In this document: piece by piece, positions 14,928 to 22,909 of the stretch | How positions within the stretch are numbered: the stretch's first letter is position 1 | Layout: every line of letters starts with the position of its first letter | Assembly (NCBI GenBank): GCA_023487825.1 | Contig: JAMDBP010000009.1 | Location: forward strand, 1-23,095 | DNA from: Candidatus Martarchaeota archaeon | GTDB lineage: Archaea > Micrarchaeota > Micrarchaeia > Micrarchaeales > CABMGC01 | DNA length: 23,095 nt | Direction: 5' to 3' | Made by a program: the position numbers and the translations under genes | Notes under the pieces: generated by a model | What the model was told of the DNA's origin: nothing | Seen by the model: the letters and a program-made list of their open reading frames with translations, nothing else | The model's database searches: none

Positions 14928-15539
14928 TCAGATAATCCAAGGAATTATCTTCTTTTTATTTTTGCCATATCTGGAATAAACTCTGGGAAATCTTCTGCTG
15001 AGTGCTTTTTCCTCAATCTTTATCCTGTACAGATAGACAGGCACCATAACTGCAAGCATGGTAATGACACCTATCCATGAACGGAGTATTATCGCATATC
15101 CAAACAGCATTAACAAAGCACCTGTATACGAAGGATGTCTGACAAACCTGTAAGGGCCGCTAATTATAACGGCATGATCATCGTACAACCCTACTATCGG
15201 AGAGAAATACCTTCCAAGTACAAGGATTGCCCAGAATCTAAAGAGCATACCTGATAAAAAGATCGCTAATCCCAAGTAAGTGAACCATGGGTTGAGCAAT
15301 GCTATCTCATTGACGGATAAATAAATAACAACTACGGAGCAACCTACACTCCCTACAATTATCAACACAGTGGACCAAATATCCTCAAATACTATCATTC
15401 CCTTGCTTCTTATGAACGGAGTAGTCCAGCTGAATATCATCTCGAAGAAGAACCATACGAGCCAGAGTATGTAAAAGATTAAAAATGCAAACAAGCTTGG
15501 AAAAAGACCTATTATGCTAACTGCCATAAGATTCCCCAA
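14928..15539 (-). CDS. Isoprenylcysteine carboxyl methyltransferase-like membrane protein
   Basis: A 203-residue integral membrane protein of the ICMT/PEMT-like methyltransferase group, which binds S-adenosylmethionine at the cytoplasmic face. The signature is in the C-terminal half: SGPYRFVRHPSYTGALL (Arg134-His135-Pro136) and, after two helices, RIKIEEKALSRRF...YSRYGKNKKKIIP with the paired Glu. About five helices are predicted (roughly 8-38, 55-77, 85-108, 138-152, 155-172). The substrate in archaea is unknown; lipid or small-molecule methylation is possible. It diverges from the phosphatase-superfamily gene with 65 nt between starts, and both may use one AT-rich promoter core. Confidence 0.8.
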   Translation of the reverse strand: MGNLMAVSIIGLFPSLFAFLIFYILWLVWFFFEMIFSWTTPFIRSKGMIVFEDIWSTVLIIVGSVGCSVVVIYLSVNEIALLNPWFTYLGLAIFLSGMLFRFWAILVLGRYFSPIVGLYDDHAVIISGPYRFVRHPSYTGALLMLFGYAIILRSWIGVITMLAVMVPVYLYRIKIEEKALSRRFPRVYSRYGKNKKKIIPWII

Positions 15540-15566
15540 AACGCAATATCTCCAGTAGAAGAATGG

Positions 15567-15576
15567 TATATATTTA
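15567..15576. promoter_or_regulatory. Shared TATA region of a divergent gene pair
   Basis: TATATATTTA, extended by TAATAAATAT, is centred about 33 nt from both the ATG at 15605 (+) and the ATG at 15539 (-). One AT-rich core can thus serve leaderless transcripts in both directions. Confidence 0.5.
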
Positions 15577-15604
15577 ATAAATATGTTACTAAGATAAAAA
15601 TAGT

Positions 15605-16747
15605 ATGCGACCTATACTCAGCCAGTTCAAGGATGAAGGTTTTGCCCTTCCCGATTATAAAAACAGCAACATGCAGATAATGAAAGAGATAGCCTATGGC
15701 AACAATAGGAGAACAGGCGAGAAGAACAAAAAGATATTCATGCTTATTGATGGTCTTGGATATAACTTCCTTACAAAGGTAATCCCGAATCTTCCTGGCT
15801 ACCCGGAATTAAGCAGTTTATCCACGGTATTTCCATCAACAACTTCTGTAGTGTTATCATCTATAGAGAGCGGTATGACTCCTTCAGAGCATGGCATAAT
15901 AGCATGGCAGGTATATATGAAAGAGATAGGCAGCATAATATTGCCATTCAGGGATTCGTTAATATTATCAAAAAACTTCAGATTGAGCAGTGCTGGAATA
16001 AGTACGGTACTGCCTGAACCCAGACTACTTACAAGAATCTCAGAGAAGAAAAAGACTCTGCTTCAGTATCAAGAAGCCGTGACAAGGCCATATGACCACA
16101 CCTTAAAGAATGCTGATATGCGCTATCATGCAAATCATTTGGATATGCTTATAGGATTAAGAAGGGCTGTATTACAGGACAATCATGATTTCATATATGC
16201 GTATACTGATGTGATAGATCATGCACAGCACAGGTATGGGTTATCTACAGAAGAAGCAGCCCATGCCGTAAAGGCATTCTTCCATGATTTCGAGAAGATA
16301 TTGCTTCCTGCTCTGATAAGAAGTGATTACAATCTAGTAATAACTGCAGATCATGGTGCCATAGATGCATCAACTAAGATATCAGTAAACCATGATGACA
16401 AGATGATGGATTACCTCATAATGCCCCCTTACGGTGATCCGAGAATAAGATACTTCCATGTTGAGAGTGGAAAGGAGGAAAGATTTGAGCATTATTTCAA
16501 CAACAAATATGGCAAATACTCAATGCTGATTAGATCTGATGATGCCATAAAGACAGGCATCTTCGGAAGCACGAATATAAAAGAGAACATAAGGACCAGA
16601 TTCGGGACACATGTCGCAATCATGAAAGGACACGGAACATTCGAATACAATTATCCTGTTGCGCCGTCAAAGCACAGATGGTCGATGGCTGGACATCACT
16701 CTGGTATGTCTGAAGATGAGATGAGAGTTCCGCTCGTAGTCTACTGA
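15605..16747 (+). CDS. Alkaline phosphatase superfamily hydrolase (nucleotide pyrophosphatase/phosphodiesterase-like)
   Basis: A 380-residue metal-dependent hydrolase acting on a phospho-ester or pyrophosphate. Residues of the two-metal centre are recognisable: Asp49 in MLIDGLG, the Thr nucleophile in FPSTTSVVLSSIESG (79/80), Asp205 and His209 in DVIDHAQHRYG, Asp249-His250 in ITADHGAID, and the last His in AGHHSGMSEDEM near the C-terminus. This order matches the type I phosphodiesterase/nucleotide pyrophosphatase branch of the superfamily. No signal peptide or membrane helix is evident, so it is likely cytoplasmic. The substrate cannot be told. The stop is directly next to the convergent HD-domain gene, with no spacer. 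Confidence 0.85.
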   Translation: MRPILSQFKDEGFALPDYKNSNMQIMKEIAYGNNRRTGEKNKKIFMLIDGLGYNFLTKVIPNLPGYPELSSLSTVFPSTTSVVLSSIESGMTPSEHGIIAWQVYMKEIGSIILPFRDSLILSKNFRLSSAGISTVLPEPRLLTRISEKKKTLLQYQEAVTRPYDHTLKNADMRYHANHLDMLIGLRRAVLQDNHDFIYAYTDVIDHAQHRYGLSTEEAAHAVKAFFHDFEKILLPALIRSDYNLVITADHGAIDASTKISVNHDDKMMDYLIMPPYGDPRIRYFHVESGKEERFEHYFNNKYGKYSMLIRSDDAIKTGIFGSTNIKENIRTRFGTHVAIMKGHGTFEYNYPVAPSKHRWSMAGHHSGMSEDEMRVPLVVY

Positions 16748-17404
16748 CTACTTTTTGCCTTCCCACTCATTCATAAACCTATCAAGATACTCGCGAATAA
16801 ACCTGTCTCTATCCGTAGCGATGCGTTTTCCTTCTCTAGTATGCATTCTATCCTTAAGTAGCAGGAGTTTCTCATAGAAATGATTAACAGACGTCCCTTC
16901 GGATGACTTATAAGCGGCAAATGTCTTGTGCATGACAGGTTTTATCCCAGGATCGTATATCTGCCTGCCTTTGTGGCCGCCATATGCAAAACATCTTGCT
17001 ATCCCTATCGCTCCTATAGCGTCGATCCTATCTGCATCCTGTACTATTCTGCCCTCAAGAGTCTTCATTTTGTCCTTTACTCCAGAACCTTTGAATGATA
17101 CATTACCAACTATGTAACATACCTTATCTACTATCTCAGGATCAGCATCTATACTCTCAAGCCATTCCCTTGCTGCCTTCTCTCCTGCTTTCATATCTCC
17201 ATCGCTGAACTTCCAATCCTTTATATCATGCAGCAGTGCGCCAAGCTCCACAACTTCCATATCTGCATTCTTCTCAGTCTTGGCTATCCTCTTTGCAATA
17301 TTCCATACTCTATAGACATGCCACCAGTCATGCCCCGTACCTTCTCCATACATGGTTTTCTTCACATGCTCTGCGGTACGTCTTATTATAACCGTGCCAC
17401 TCAT
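16748..17404 (-). CDS. HD-domain phosphohydrolase
   Basis: A 218-residue soluble protein of the HD superfamily, metal-dependent phosphohydrolases often acting on nucleotides. The metal ligands are in order: His29 in GHDWWHVYRVWNIA, His59-Asp60 in ALLHDIKDW and Asp123 in IVQDADRIDAIG. VSFKG after the second helix pair is typical of the YedJ-like subgroup. The substrate is unknown. TTAATATTTT at 17427-17436 (complement) lies 28 nt before the ATG and supports its own leaderless promoter, separate from the upstream membrane-protein gene. Its 3' end abuts the phosphatase-superfamily gene end to end, so the two transcripts must overlap. Confidence 0.88.
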   Translation of the reverse strand: MSGTVIIRRTAEHVKKTMYGEGTGHDWWHVYRVWNIAKRIAKTEKNADMEVVELGALLHDIKDWKFSDGDMKAGEKAAREWLESIDADPEIVDKVCYIVGNVSFKGSGVKDKMKTLEGRIVQDADRIDAIGAIGIARCFAYGGHKGRQIYDPGIKPVMHKTFAAYKSSEGTSVNHFYEKLLLLKDRMHTREGKRIATDRDRFIREYLDRFMNEWEGKK

Positions 17405-17426
17405 ATGGATATTATCGCCCTACAAG

Positions 17427-17436
17427 TTAATATTTT
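17427..17436 (-). promoter_or_regulatory. TATA box of the HD-domain gene
   Basis: AAAATATTAA on the minus strand, centred about 28 nt before the ATG at 17404, in the 60-nt gap between two same-strand genes. Confidence 0.45.
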
Positions 17437-17464
17437 GCTATGCACAGGTTGCTTACTTATGCAT

Positions 17465-18259
17465 CTACCTAGAATAGGTGGTGCTATAATACGTGAAATT
17501 ATAACTGTCAAATGAGAAAGATATGAGAGCTCCATTCTTTGTTTTTGCATAGCTATTGATATCAAACGGAATATTGTACTGCGCAGAGAGACACCCAGAG
17601 AAATTCAAGGATGCCGGCACATATCCCTGTTCTCCAACCAAGGTTCCGTTGACCATCAATGTAGCTGTCCCCTTTATATTATAGCATGGCTGTCCGTGAT
17701 ACGAGCCCAGACCTAAAGATTCTATTGATACATTGCCAAGCGTCTGGAGTTCAGCTATCTGGTCTGTTACGTTCAGGAACGGCTTATACGGTTTTGTCCA
17801 CGTACAGCTTGGCCCATGATATAAATGGTTTGGATTGTGATTTGATATGCATACCGTTCCAGGCTGCGTGAGATTTGTCAACGTTGCATTAATCACGGTA
17901 AAGCCAAAGCTGTTACTATGGGTTATAACAAGTGATAGAAAGGTTACATTACCGTGCTTGCTATAGCCAAAAACTACGTTCGGATCTGATTTATTGATAG
18001 TTATACTGCCATTATAATCAATACTGGCAGCCTTTGCAGAATTAAGCTTCGAAAGCATTATCGATGCAAGGGTTCCGGCGCTGCGGTTTTTTGCAGTGAT
18101 GATTGCATATGGGAGCGACCCGTACGTAAAGGCAATATATCCAAGTATAAGCACTACAATCAGCAAAATAACAAGTCCTACATGCCTGTTCTTTTTATTC
18201 CCCTTCTTATTATCTGCCTTTTCTTTCTGCTGCGTCGCGGCCTTGTTTTGTTGTGCCAT
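17465..18259 (-). CDS. Membrane-anchored extracellular protein, unknown function
   Basis: A 264-residue protein I do not recognise. A Lys/Gln-rich cytoplasmic N-terminus (1-26) leads to a single membrane helix (27-46, HVGLVILLIVVLILGYIAF). The remainder should be outside the cell: it carries many N-x-S/T sequons (NRS, NGS, NKS, NVT, NAT, NLT, NVS, NGT, NFS, NFT) and four Cys, three of them in the SCTW, QPCYN and SGCLS segments, which may form disulfides. The Tyr/Ser-rich C-terminus (SFDSYNFTYYSTTYSR) ends in a strand-like pattern. I start at ATG 18259 rather than the TTG three codons upstream because a TATA box is correctly spaced. It lacks the class III signal of the pilin-like proteins. Confidence 0.75.
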   Translation of the reverse strand: MAQQNKAATQQKEKADNKKGNKKNRHVGLVILLIVVLILGYIAFTYGSLPYAIITAKNRSAGTLASIMLSKLNSAKAASIDYNGSITINKSDPNVVFGYSKHGNVTFLSLVITHSNSFGFTVINATLTNLTQPGTVCISNHNPNHLYHGPSCTWTKPYKPFLNVTDQIAELQTLGNVSIESLGLGSYHGQPCYNIKGTATLMVNGTLVGEQGYVPASLNFSGCLSAQYNIPFDINSYAKTKNGALISFSFDSYNFTYYSTTYSR

Positions 18260-18286
18260 GTGTACCAAAACATATAGTGCCGCAAA

Positions 18287-18298
18287 CGTTTATAAACG
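18287..18298 (-). promoter_or_regulatory. Palindromic TATA box
   Basis: CGTTTATAAACG is a perfect 12-bp palindrome centred about 34 nt before the ATG at 18259. It lies between the tRNA-Val 3' end and the membrane-protein gene. Confidence 0.5.
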
Positions 18299-18338
18299 GG
18301 AAACCATCTGGAACAAGATACTGCTATTAATGATGGTA

Positions 18339-18409
18339 TGGGGGTAAGGAGAATTGAACTCCTGCTTACGCAGTGTAAATGCGTCGTACTACCACTAGAC
18401 AATACCCCC
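18339..18409 (-). tRNA. tRNA-Val (anticodon TAC)
   Basis: A 71-nt cloverleaf on the minus strand, no intron and no encoded CCA. The acceptor stem pairs GGGGGTA with TACCCCC (7 bp) and the discriminator is A. The anticodon stem ACGCA/TGCGT encloses TTTACAC, giving anticodon TAC, which decodes GTA. The variable loop is AAGC and the T arm is AGGAG-TTCAATT-CTCCT, a canonical TTCRANY loop. The D arm has the conserved A14 and GG but a weak stem: G10-C25 and U11-A24 pair, C12 faces U23, and U13-G22 wobble. The first base follows directly after the aminotransferase stop codon, so the tRNA is probably cut out of that mRNA by RNase P. Confidence 0.93.
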
Positions 18410-19618
18410 TTATTTATGTTTCCTGCAGAAACCATCTATTCTTTCCATCGCTTCTTTTATTATTCTTTTATCAGGAAGCGTTACTATCCTTATATGGTTA
18501 TCGCTTCCGAATCCAGAACCTCTTGTAACCTGAACATTGGCTTCAAGAAGAAGCCGTTTTGCGAATTCAGTATCATCCTTAATCTTTATATCCTTTATAT
18601 TCAGCTTTGGGAGCACATAGAAAGCGCCATTCGGCCTTACCGCATCCATATATCTGCTCTCATTTATCAGTTTGTATGCAAAGTTTGTCCTGTCAGCTAT
18701 CTCTTTTACCATGTAACTGATAGCCTTCTTATGCTCTCTTGCATTTCGCATTCCCTCTGCTATGGCATATTGGGCAGGCATATTAACGGATAAGCGCATC
18801 TGTGCATACCTTACTACACGCTCCTTGAATTCCGTTGATACTTTGTCATTTCCTGGCACTATCATGTAGCCTATTCTGAAACCTGGCGCATCAAAGTTCT
18901 TGGATGCACCATTAAGTATGACGTGCTTTGTGCCTTTTGCTATCTGTGCAAGGCTTGTAAACTTGGCCCCGTTAAACAGTATCTCATCATAAATCTCATC
19001 GCTTACGAGTATGAGGTCATTGTCATTAGCTATGCTCACTACCTCCTCCATTATCTTCCTGTCAAGTACGGTTCCAGTAGGGTTGTTCGGATTCGTGACA
19101 AGCATATACTTTATCCTTTTAGAGGCTTTCAAAGATTTTCTCAGATGATCAAGGTCTATCGCCCACCCATTATCTTCATCGTAGTTGCCATAAATTGCGC
19201 GACCATGGTTTATCTCAAGAAGGCTCTTGTAAAGCGTGTAGTAAGGCCTGAACAATACTGCCTTATCTCCTTTATCCATAAGCACGCTGTTGAGGAATAT
19301 GAGGGATTCGCTAACACCATTTGTAACTATTATATCCTCTTCAACATTAAGGTCCAGATTGTACATTCTTCTGTATCTCTGCGCGACAGCTTCGCGTAGT
19401 GCCTGTGCCCCATAGAAATACTCATACTGTGACTTGCCCTCTCTCAGCGCTTTTATGTAAGCATCAATGATGTATTTAGGAGTCTTGAAATAAACTGCAG
19501 GATCACCTCTGCTCAGCTTTATGACCTTTCTTCCCTTTGCCACAAGCTCCTTTGCAGTCTTGTCCTGTTCCTCTACAGGGTTTCCCGCATAATCGCTGGC
19601 TTCTGAGAAAATACTCAT
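18410..19618 (-). CDS. Class I/II PLP-dependent aminotransferase (aspartate/alanine type)
   Basis: Transfers an amino group between an amino acid and a 2-oxo acid using pyridoxal phosphate; probably aspartate or alanine aminotransferase, though substrate cannot be fixed. The 402 residues carry fold-type I landmarks: QYEYFYGAQALREAVAQ, TNGVSESL, NPNNPTG (176-182), SDEIY with Asp207 and Tyr210, the PLP lysine Lys240 in GASKNFDAPGFRIGY, and the C-terminal Arg region (HIRIVTLPD). TATA element 19641-19650 (complement) is about 28 nt before the ATG. The TAA stop touches the first nucleotide of tRNA-Val. Confidence 0.92.
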   Translation of the reverse strand: MSIFSEASDYAGNPVEEQDKTAKELVAKGRKVIKLSRGDPAVYFKTPKYIIDAYIKALREGKSQYEYFYGAQALREAVAQRYRRMYNLDLNVEEDIIVTNGVSESLIFLNSVLMDKGDKAVLFRPYYTLYKSLLEINHGRAIYGNYDEDNGWAIDLDHLRKSLKASKRIKYMLVTNPNNPTGTVLDRKIMEEVVSIANDNDLILVSDEIYDEILFNGAKFTSLAQIAKGTKHVILNGASKNFDAPGFRIGYMIVPGNDKVSTEFKERVVRYAQMRLSVNMPAQYAIAEGMRNAREHKKAISYMVKEIADRTNFAYKLINESRYMDAVRPNGAFYVLPKLNIKDIKIKDDTEFAKRLLLEANVQVTRGSGFGSDNHIRIVTLPDKRIIKEAMERIDGFCRKHK

Positions 19619-19640
19619 ATTAAATTATGGTAATAAAGGT

Positions 19641-19650
19641 ATTAAAAAGT
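19641..19650 (-). promoter_or_regulatory. TATA box of the aminotransferase-tRNA unit
   Basis: ACTTTTTAAT on the minus strand, centred about 28 nt before the ATG at 19618. It faces the promoter of the divergent split-barrel gene across a 99-nt gap. Confidence 0.5.
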
Positions 19651-19680
19651 GTTTTCCAACAGCCAAACATCACGGAAGGA

Positions 19681-19690
19681 TATTATAATC
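19681..19690 (+). promoter_or_regulatory. TATA box of the split-barrel flavoprotein gene
   Basis: TATTATAATC centred about 33 nt before the ATG at 19718. The position is inside the longer open frame from 19649, which argues for the ATG at 19718. Confidence 0.5.
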
Positions 19691-19717
19691 ATATGTACTT
19701 ATACTAATCGTGTTATT

Positions 19718-20200
19718 ATGGCAGTGGATCATAACCCATATGGTAACAAGGCAAAAATGATAATTGAGAAGTCCAACTATATGGTCATAGGCACCAGCAC
19801 AAAGAATGGCAAACCATGGACTGCCCCTGTACTCTTTGTCCATGACACCTCTTTCAACATATATTTCTTATCCGCAGTAGACTCATTGCACGCTGAGAAC
19901 ATCCTTGATAATGCAAATGTCTCAATATCGATCTTTGATTCTCACCAGAGGGTCGGCAGTTACGAGGGTGGCGTACAGGCAGACGGGAAGGCAAAACCGG
20001 TTGAAAAAAATGACATTGAGAGAGTGATAAGATTATACTGCAAAAAGCTATTCCCAGACTCAGATATAGAACCTACGGAAAGATACGTACCTGATAACTA
20101 TTTAGGAGTTGCAGAATTCAGATTCTTCCAGATTAAACTGGATAATGTATACGTAACAGGTGAAGAGAGGCGTGTGAAGGTTGAGCTTGGAAAAAATTAA
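19718..20200 (+). CDS. FMN-binding split-barrel protein (pyridoxamine 5'-phosphate oxidase family)
   Basis: A 160-residue protein with the split-barrel opening typical of PNPOx-like flavoproteins: MIIEKSNYMVIGTSTKNGKPWTAPVLFVHD, then NIYFLSAVDSLHAENILDNANVSISIFD. The middle shows GGVQADGKAKPVEKND and the end the usual EFRFFQIKLDNVYV strand. Members reduce or bind flavin-linked substrates (PNP, F420 or heme); which one is unknown. I take ATG 19718, as the frame could begin 23 codons earlier but those codons cover the promoter. Its 3' end lies 8 nt from the convergent dph6 gene. Confidence 0.85.
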   Translation: MAVDHNPYGNKAKMIIEKSNYMVIGTSTKNGKPWTAPVLFVHDTSFNIYFLSAVDSLHAENILDNANVSISIFDSHQRVGSYEGGVQADGKAKPVEKNDIERVIRLYCKKLFPDSDIEPTERYVPDNYLGVAEFRFFQIKLDNVYVTGEERRVKVELGKN

Positions 20201-20208
20201 GATGATTG

Positions 20209-20877
20209 TTATTTATTCTCGAGGTGCGCCTGCTCTATAATGTATCTACCAGTGCTGCCATTCCACTCGGTCTTTGCCTTCTCAATTATTATTCTTTTAC
20301 TGAACAACGGTGCATCAAGTACAAAGCTTTCAGCCTCTCCTCCTTCAAATAGCATGTTCACTTTATATCTTTTGTTCAGCTCCTGCAGCCTCTTTATTAT
20401 TCCATCGTCTATCTTTGCACCAAGAAAACTTTTGTCGAATCCTTCTGCAGAGACAGAAGTTATTATCGCATTGAAATCAGATGCAAGCTCATTCAATTCC
20501 TCAAGAGGTTCTATGTGCCACAAAGGCGCAACGGATTCTATTCCAAGGTTTTTGCATATGTTGTTTATCCTGTCTGCCTGATATGAGCTGTATGTTGCAC
20601 CTGTAACAAGGAGCTTTACATCATTCTCCTTAAGGACCCGCTCCAGGTCAATAAGTTCGAGCTCCTTCTCGCCTTTGGTGTCTGCAAAGACCTGCCTTAT
20701 TCCAAGGGCTTCAGCCTGCAAAGAGGTGTAAGCAGTATTAGGATAATGGAACATGTAGCTGTACTGGTTCTCAGGGCGCATCGTTATAAGAAGATCTATC
20801 TTCTTCCCTGATCTTACTGCTTTGTGGAGTGCAAGGGTGGAATCCTTCCCACCACTGTAAAGGCACGCGTTGCTCAT
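20209..20877 (-). CDS. dph6: Diphthine-ammonia ligase (Dph6)
   Basis: Amidates diphthine on elongation factor 2, the last step of diphthamide synthesis, using ATP and ammonia. The 222 residues open with the PP-loop SGGKDSTLALHKA (from residue 8) of adenine nucleotide alpha-hydrolases. Family features follow: LVTGATYSSYQADRI, the lead to PLWHIEPLEEL, and FEGGEAESFVLDAPLF, near-identical by eye to the FEGGEYETFVLDAPLF of archaeal Dph6. The ATG overlaps the atpD stop by 4 nt (ATGA), so it is translationally tied to the ATP synthase operon. Confidence 0.93.
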   Translation of the reverse strand: MSNACLYSGGKDSTLALHKAVRSGKKIDLLITMRPENQYSYMFHYPNTAYTSLQAEALGIRQVFADTKGEKELELIDLERVLKENDVKLLVTGATYSSYQADRINNICKNLGIESVAPLWHIEPLEELNELASDFNAIITSVSAEGFDKSFLGAKIDDGIIKRLQELNKRYKVNMLFEGGEAESFVLDAPLFSKRIIIEKAKTEWNGSTGRYIIEQAHLENK

Positions 20878-21515
20878 TCGGCATTACCATTGCTGTTATT
20901 CTTTGCAAGCTTCTTCTTAACATGCTTCAGTGCGGAGAAGGTATCCCTGTCAATCTCCTCGAGGCGCATTCTTATGTACCTCGTCTGCGAAAGCATGTTC
21001 GGTATGACCCTGTAATCAAGCGCATTTACTCTTCTTTTAGTCTTGTCTATCTCAATCGCTATCCTTCTGAGGCTCTGCTCCCTCTGCGCAACTTCGACTA
21101 CGGAATCAACTGCTTTCCTGAAGGATTCATTTATGTCATCTGCTGCAAGACTTGTGCCCAAGAGCATAGGATTTGTCTGCTCCGTCTGTACGAGCCTGTT
21201 TATTCCCGGTATGCGAACGCCCATGATATTCTTTATCTTTATGCTTATTCCGCTCTGTGGATCAACATACATGGCAACTTCCTCAAGTTCAAAATTACCC
21301 ACGTAAGCAGAGGCTATTGCCACGGTCCTGTAAGAATTCTTTATTATCTCATTGAGCGCGCTCCTTGACTCTTTTGACTCTTTGAGAAGCTTCAGGAACT
21401 CTATTACAAGAACCTCCCTCTTCCTCTTAAGGATAGAGTGGCCCTTCCTCGCGATAACGGTCCTCTTCTTGAGGTTTATCAGGTTCATCCTTGTCGGATT
21501 TATCATCGTTGCCAT
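20874..21515 (-). CDS. atpD: A-type ATP synthase subunit D
   Basis: Central rotor stalk subunit of the archaeal A1Ao ATP synthase. The 213 residues start MATMINPTRMNLINLKKR, the characteristic N-terminal motif, and form long helices (REVLVIEFLKLLKESKES, and near the end ALDYRVIPNMLSQTRYIRMRLEEIDRDTFSALKHVKKKL). I start at ATG 21515, one base past the atpB stop, and not at the longer frame from 21551, because the family begins with this motif. dph6 overlaps its end. Confidence 0.95.
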   Translation of the reverse strand: MATMINPTRMNLINLKKRTVIARKGHSILKRKREVLVIEFLKLLKESKESRSALNEIIKNSYRTVAIASAYVGNFELEEVAMYVDPQSGISIKIKNIMGVRIPGINRLVQTEQTNPMLLGTSLAADDINESFRKAVDSVVEVAQREQSLRRIAIEIDKTKRRVNALDYRVIPNMLSQTRYIRMRLEEIDRDTFSALKHVKKKLAKNNSNGNAE

Positions 21516-21516
21516 G

Positions 21517-22905
21517 TTACTTGCCCTTATCCTTCTTGTAGTACTTTGCAATGAACTCGGATTTTATCCTCGTCAGCTCTCTCTCAGGAAGTTCCGAGAG
21601 CAGGTTCCATCCTATCGAAAGCGTATCCTCTATCGTCCTTCTCTCATAGGTTCCCTGCCTTATGAAGTTATTCTCGAAATCCTCTCCGAACTTAAGGTAC
21701 ATCCTGTCGCTTTCGGAGAGCGCTTCGGCTCCCACTATTGCGCTCAGGCTCTTAGCATCCTGCGCCTTTGCATAAGCTCCGTATAGCTGGTCAGAGACGT
21801 TCTTATGGTCTTCCCTTGTCTTTCCATGCCCTATCCCGTTTCCCATAAGCCTAGACAATGATCCAAGCGGCTGCACCGGCGGATAGATGCCCTTGTTGGT
21901 AAGCTCCCTGCTCATGTATATCTGCCCTTCGGTAATGTATCCTGTAAGGTCCGGTATAGGGTGTGTAACGTCATCGCTAGGCATAGTTACTACGTTGAGC
22001 TGCGTTATGCTTCCCTTTCTTCCTTTCACGACCCCTGCCCTCTCGTATATGCTTGCAAGGTCGGTGTACATGTATCCGGGGTATCCTCTCCTTCCAGGCA
22101 CCTCTTCCCTTGCGCTTGAGAGCTCTCTCAAGGCCTCTGCGTAGTTTGTCATGTCATTTAGTATTACCAATACGTGCATGCCCTGGTCATATGCCAGATA
22201 CTCTGCGGTGGTGAGTGCAAGCCTTGGAGTCAGTATTCTCTCTATGCTTGGGTCATCAGCAAGGTTCATGAAAGCAACCGTCCTTTTGAAAGAACCTGTC
22301 TTCCTGAATTCATTTATGAAGTACTGCGCATCGTCGTATGTTATCCCAATGCCTGCGAAAACCGCTGCGAATCCCTCACTCTGGTTCTTCACAGTGGCCT
22401 GTCTCATTATCTGTGCCGTAAGCTGATTGTGCGGAAGTCCTGAAGATGAAAAAATAGGAAGCTTCTGCCCTCTAACCAGCGTGTCAAGCCCGTCTATAGA
22501 TGATATGCCTGTCTCTATGAAGTCGCTCGGCATGGCTCTTGCTGCAGGGTTTATAGGATAGCCGTTTATGTCCCTCCTCTGGTCATAAGCTATTGCAGGT
22601 CCGCCGTCCTTCGGCCTTCCCTGACCATCAAAGATTCTTCCGAGCATGCTCTCACCGACACCTACTATGAAGGTCTCTCCAAGGAAGGATACCGATGTAT
22701 TGTCGACGTTTATGCCGCTCGTAGGTCCGAAGACCTGTACGACTGCACTCTTGTCAGTGGTCTCAAGCACCTGCCCAAGCCTCTGCTCTCCGTCATGCAG
22801 CCTTATCCTGACTATCTCGTTATACTTGGCATTGCCCTGCTTTCCAACAACTACCAAAGGTCCCGCAACGCTCTCTATCGTCTTAAAATCTATCTCGAAT
22901 TTCAT
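21517..22905 (-). CDS. atpB: A-type ATP synthase subunit B
   Basis: Non-catalytic nucleotide-binding subunit of the A1 head. The 462 residues begin [20 protein letters not shown], then [38 protein letters not shown] and [16 protein letters not shown]; the classical P-loop is absent, as expected for [33 protein letters not shown], the [20 protein letters not shown] block and [15 protein letters not shown] are typical. I start at ATG 22905 because the frame runs on upstream into atpA. GTGAT at 22909-22913, containing the atpA stop TGA, precedes the ATG. Order A-B-D is the standard archaeal one. Confidence 0.96.
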   Translation of the reverse strand: MKFEIDFKTIESVAGPLVVVGKQGNAKYNEIVRIRLHDGEQRLGQVLETTDKSAVVQVFGPTSGINVDNTSVSFLGETFIVGVGESMLGRIFDGQGRPKDGGPAIAYDQRRDINGYPINPAARAMPSDFIETGISSIDGLDTLVRGQKLPIFSSSGLPHNQLTAQIMRQATVKNQSEGFAAVFAGIGITYDDAQYFINEFRKTGSFKRTVAFMNLADDPSIERILTPRLALTTAEYLAYDQGMHVLVILNDMTNYAEALRELSSAREEVPGRRGYPGYMYTDLASIYERAGVVKGRKGSITQLNVVTMPSDDVTHPIPDLTGYITEGQIYMSRELTNKGIYPPVQPLGSLSRLMGNGIGHGKTREDHKNVSDQLYGAYAKAQDAKSLSAIVGAEALSESDRMYLKFGEDFENNFIRQGTYERRTIEDTLSIGWNLLSELPERELTRIKSEFIAKYYKKDKGK

Positions 22906-22909
22906 ATAA

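Noticed and set aside
19649..19717. 23-codon N-terminal extension of the split-barrel protein
   Set aside because: It covers the TATA box and starts from a poor context; the family domain begins after ATG 19718.
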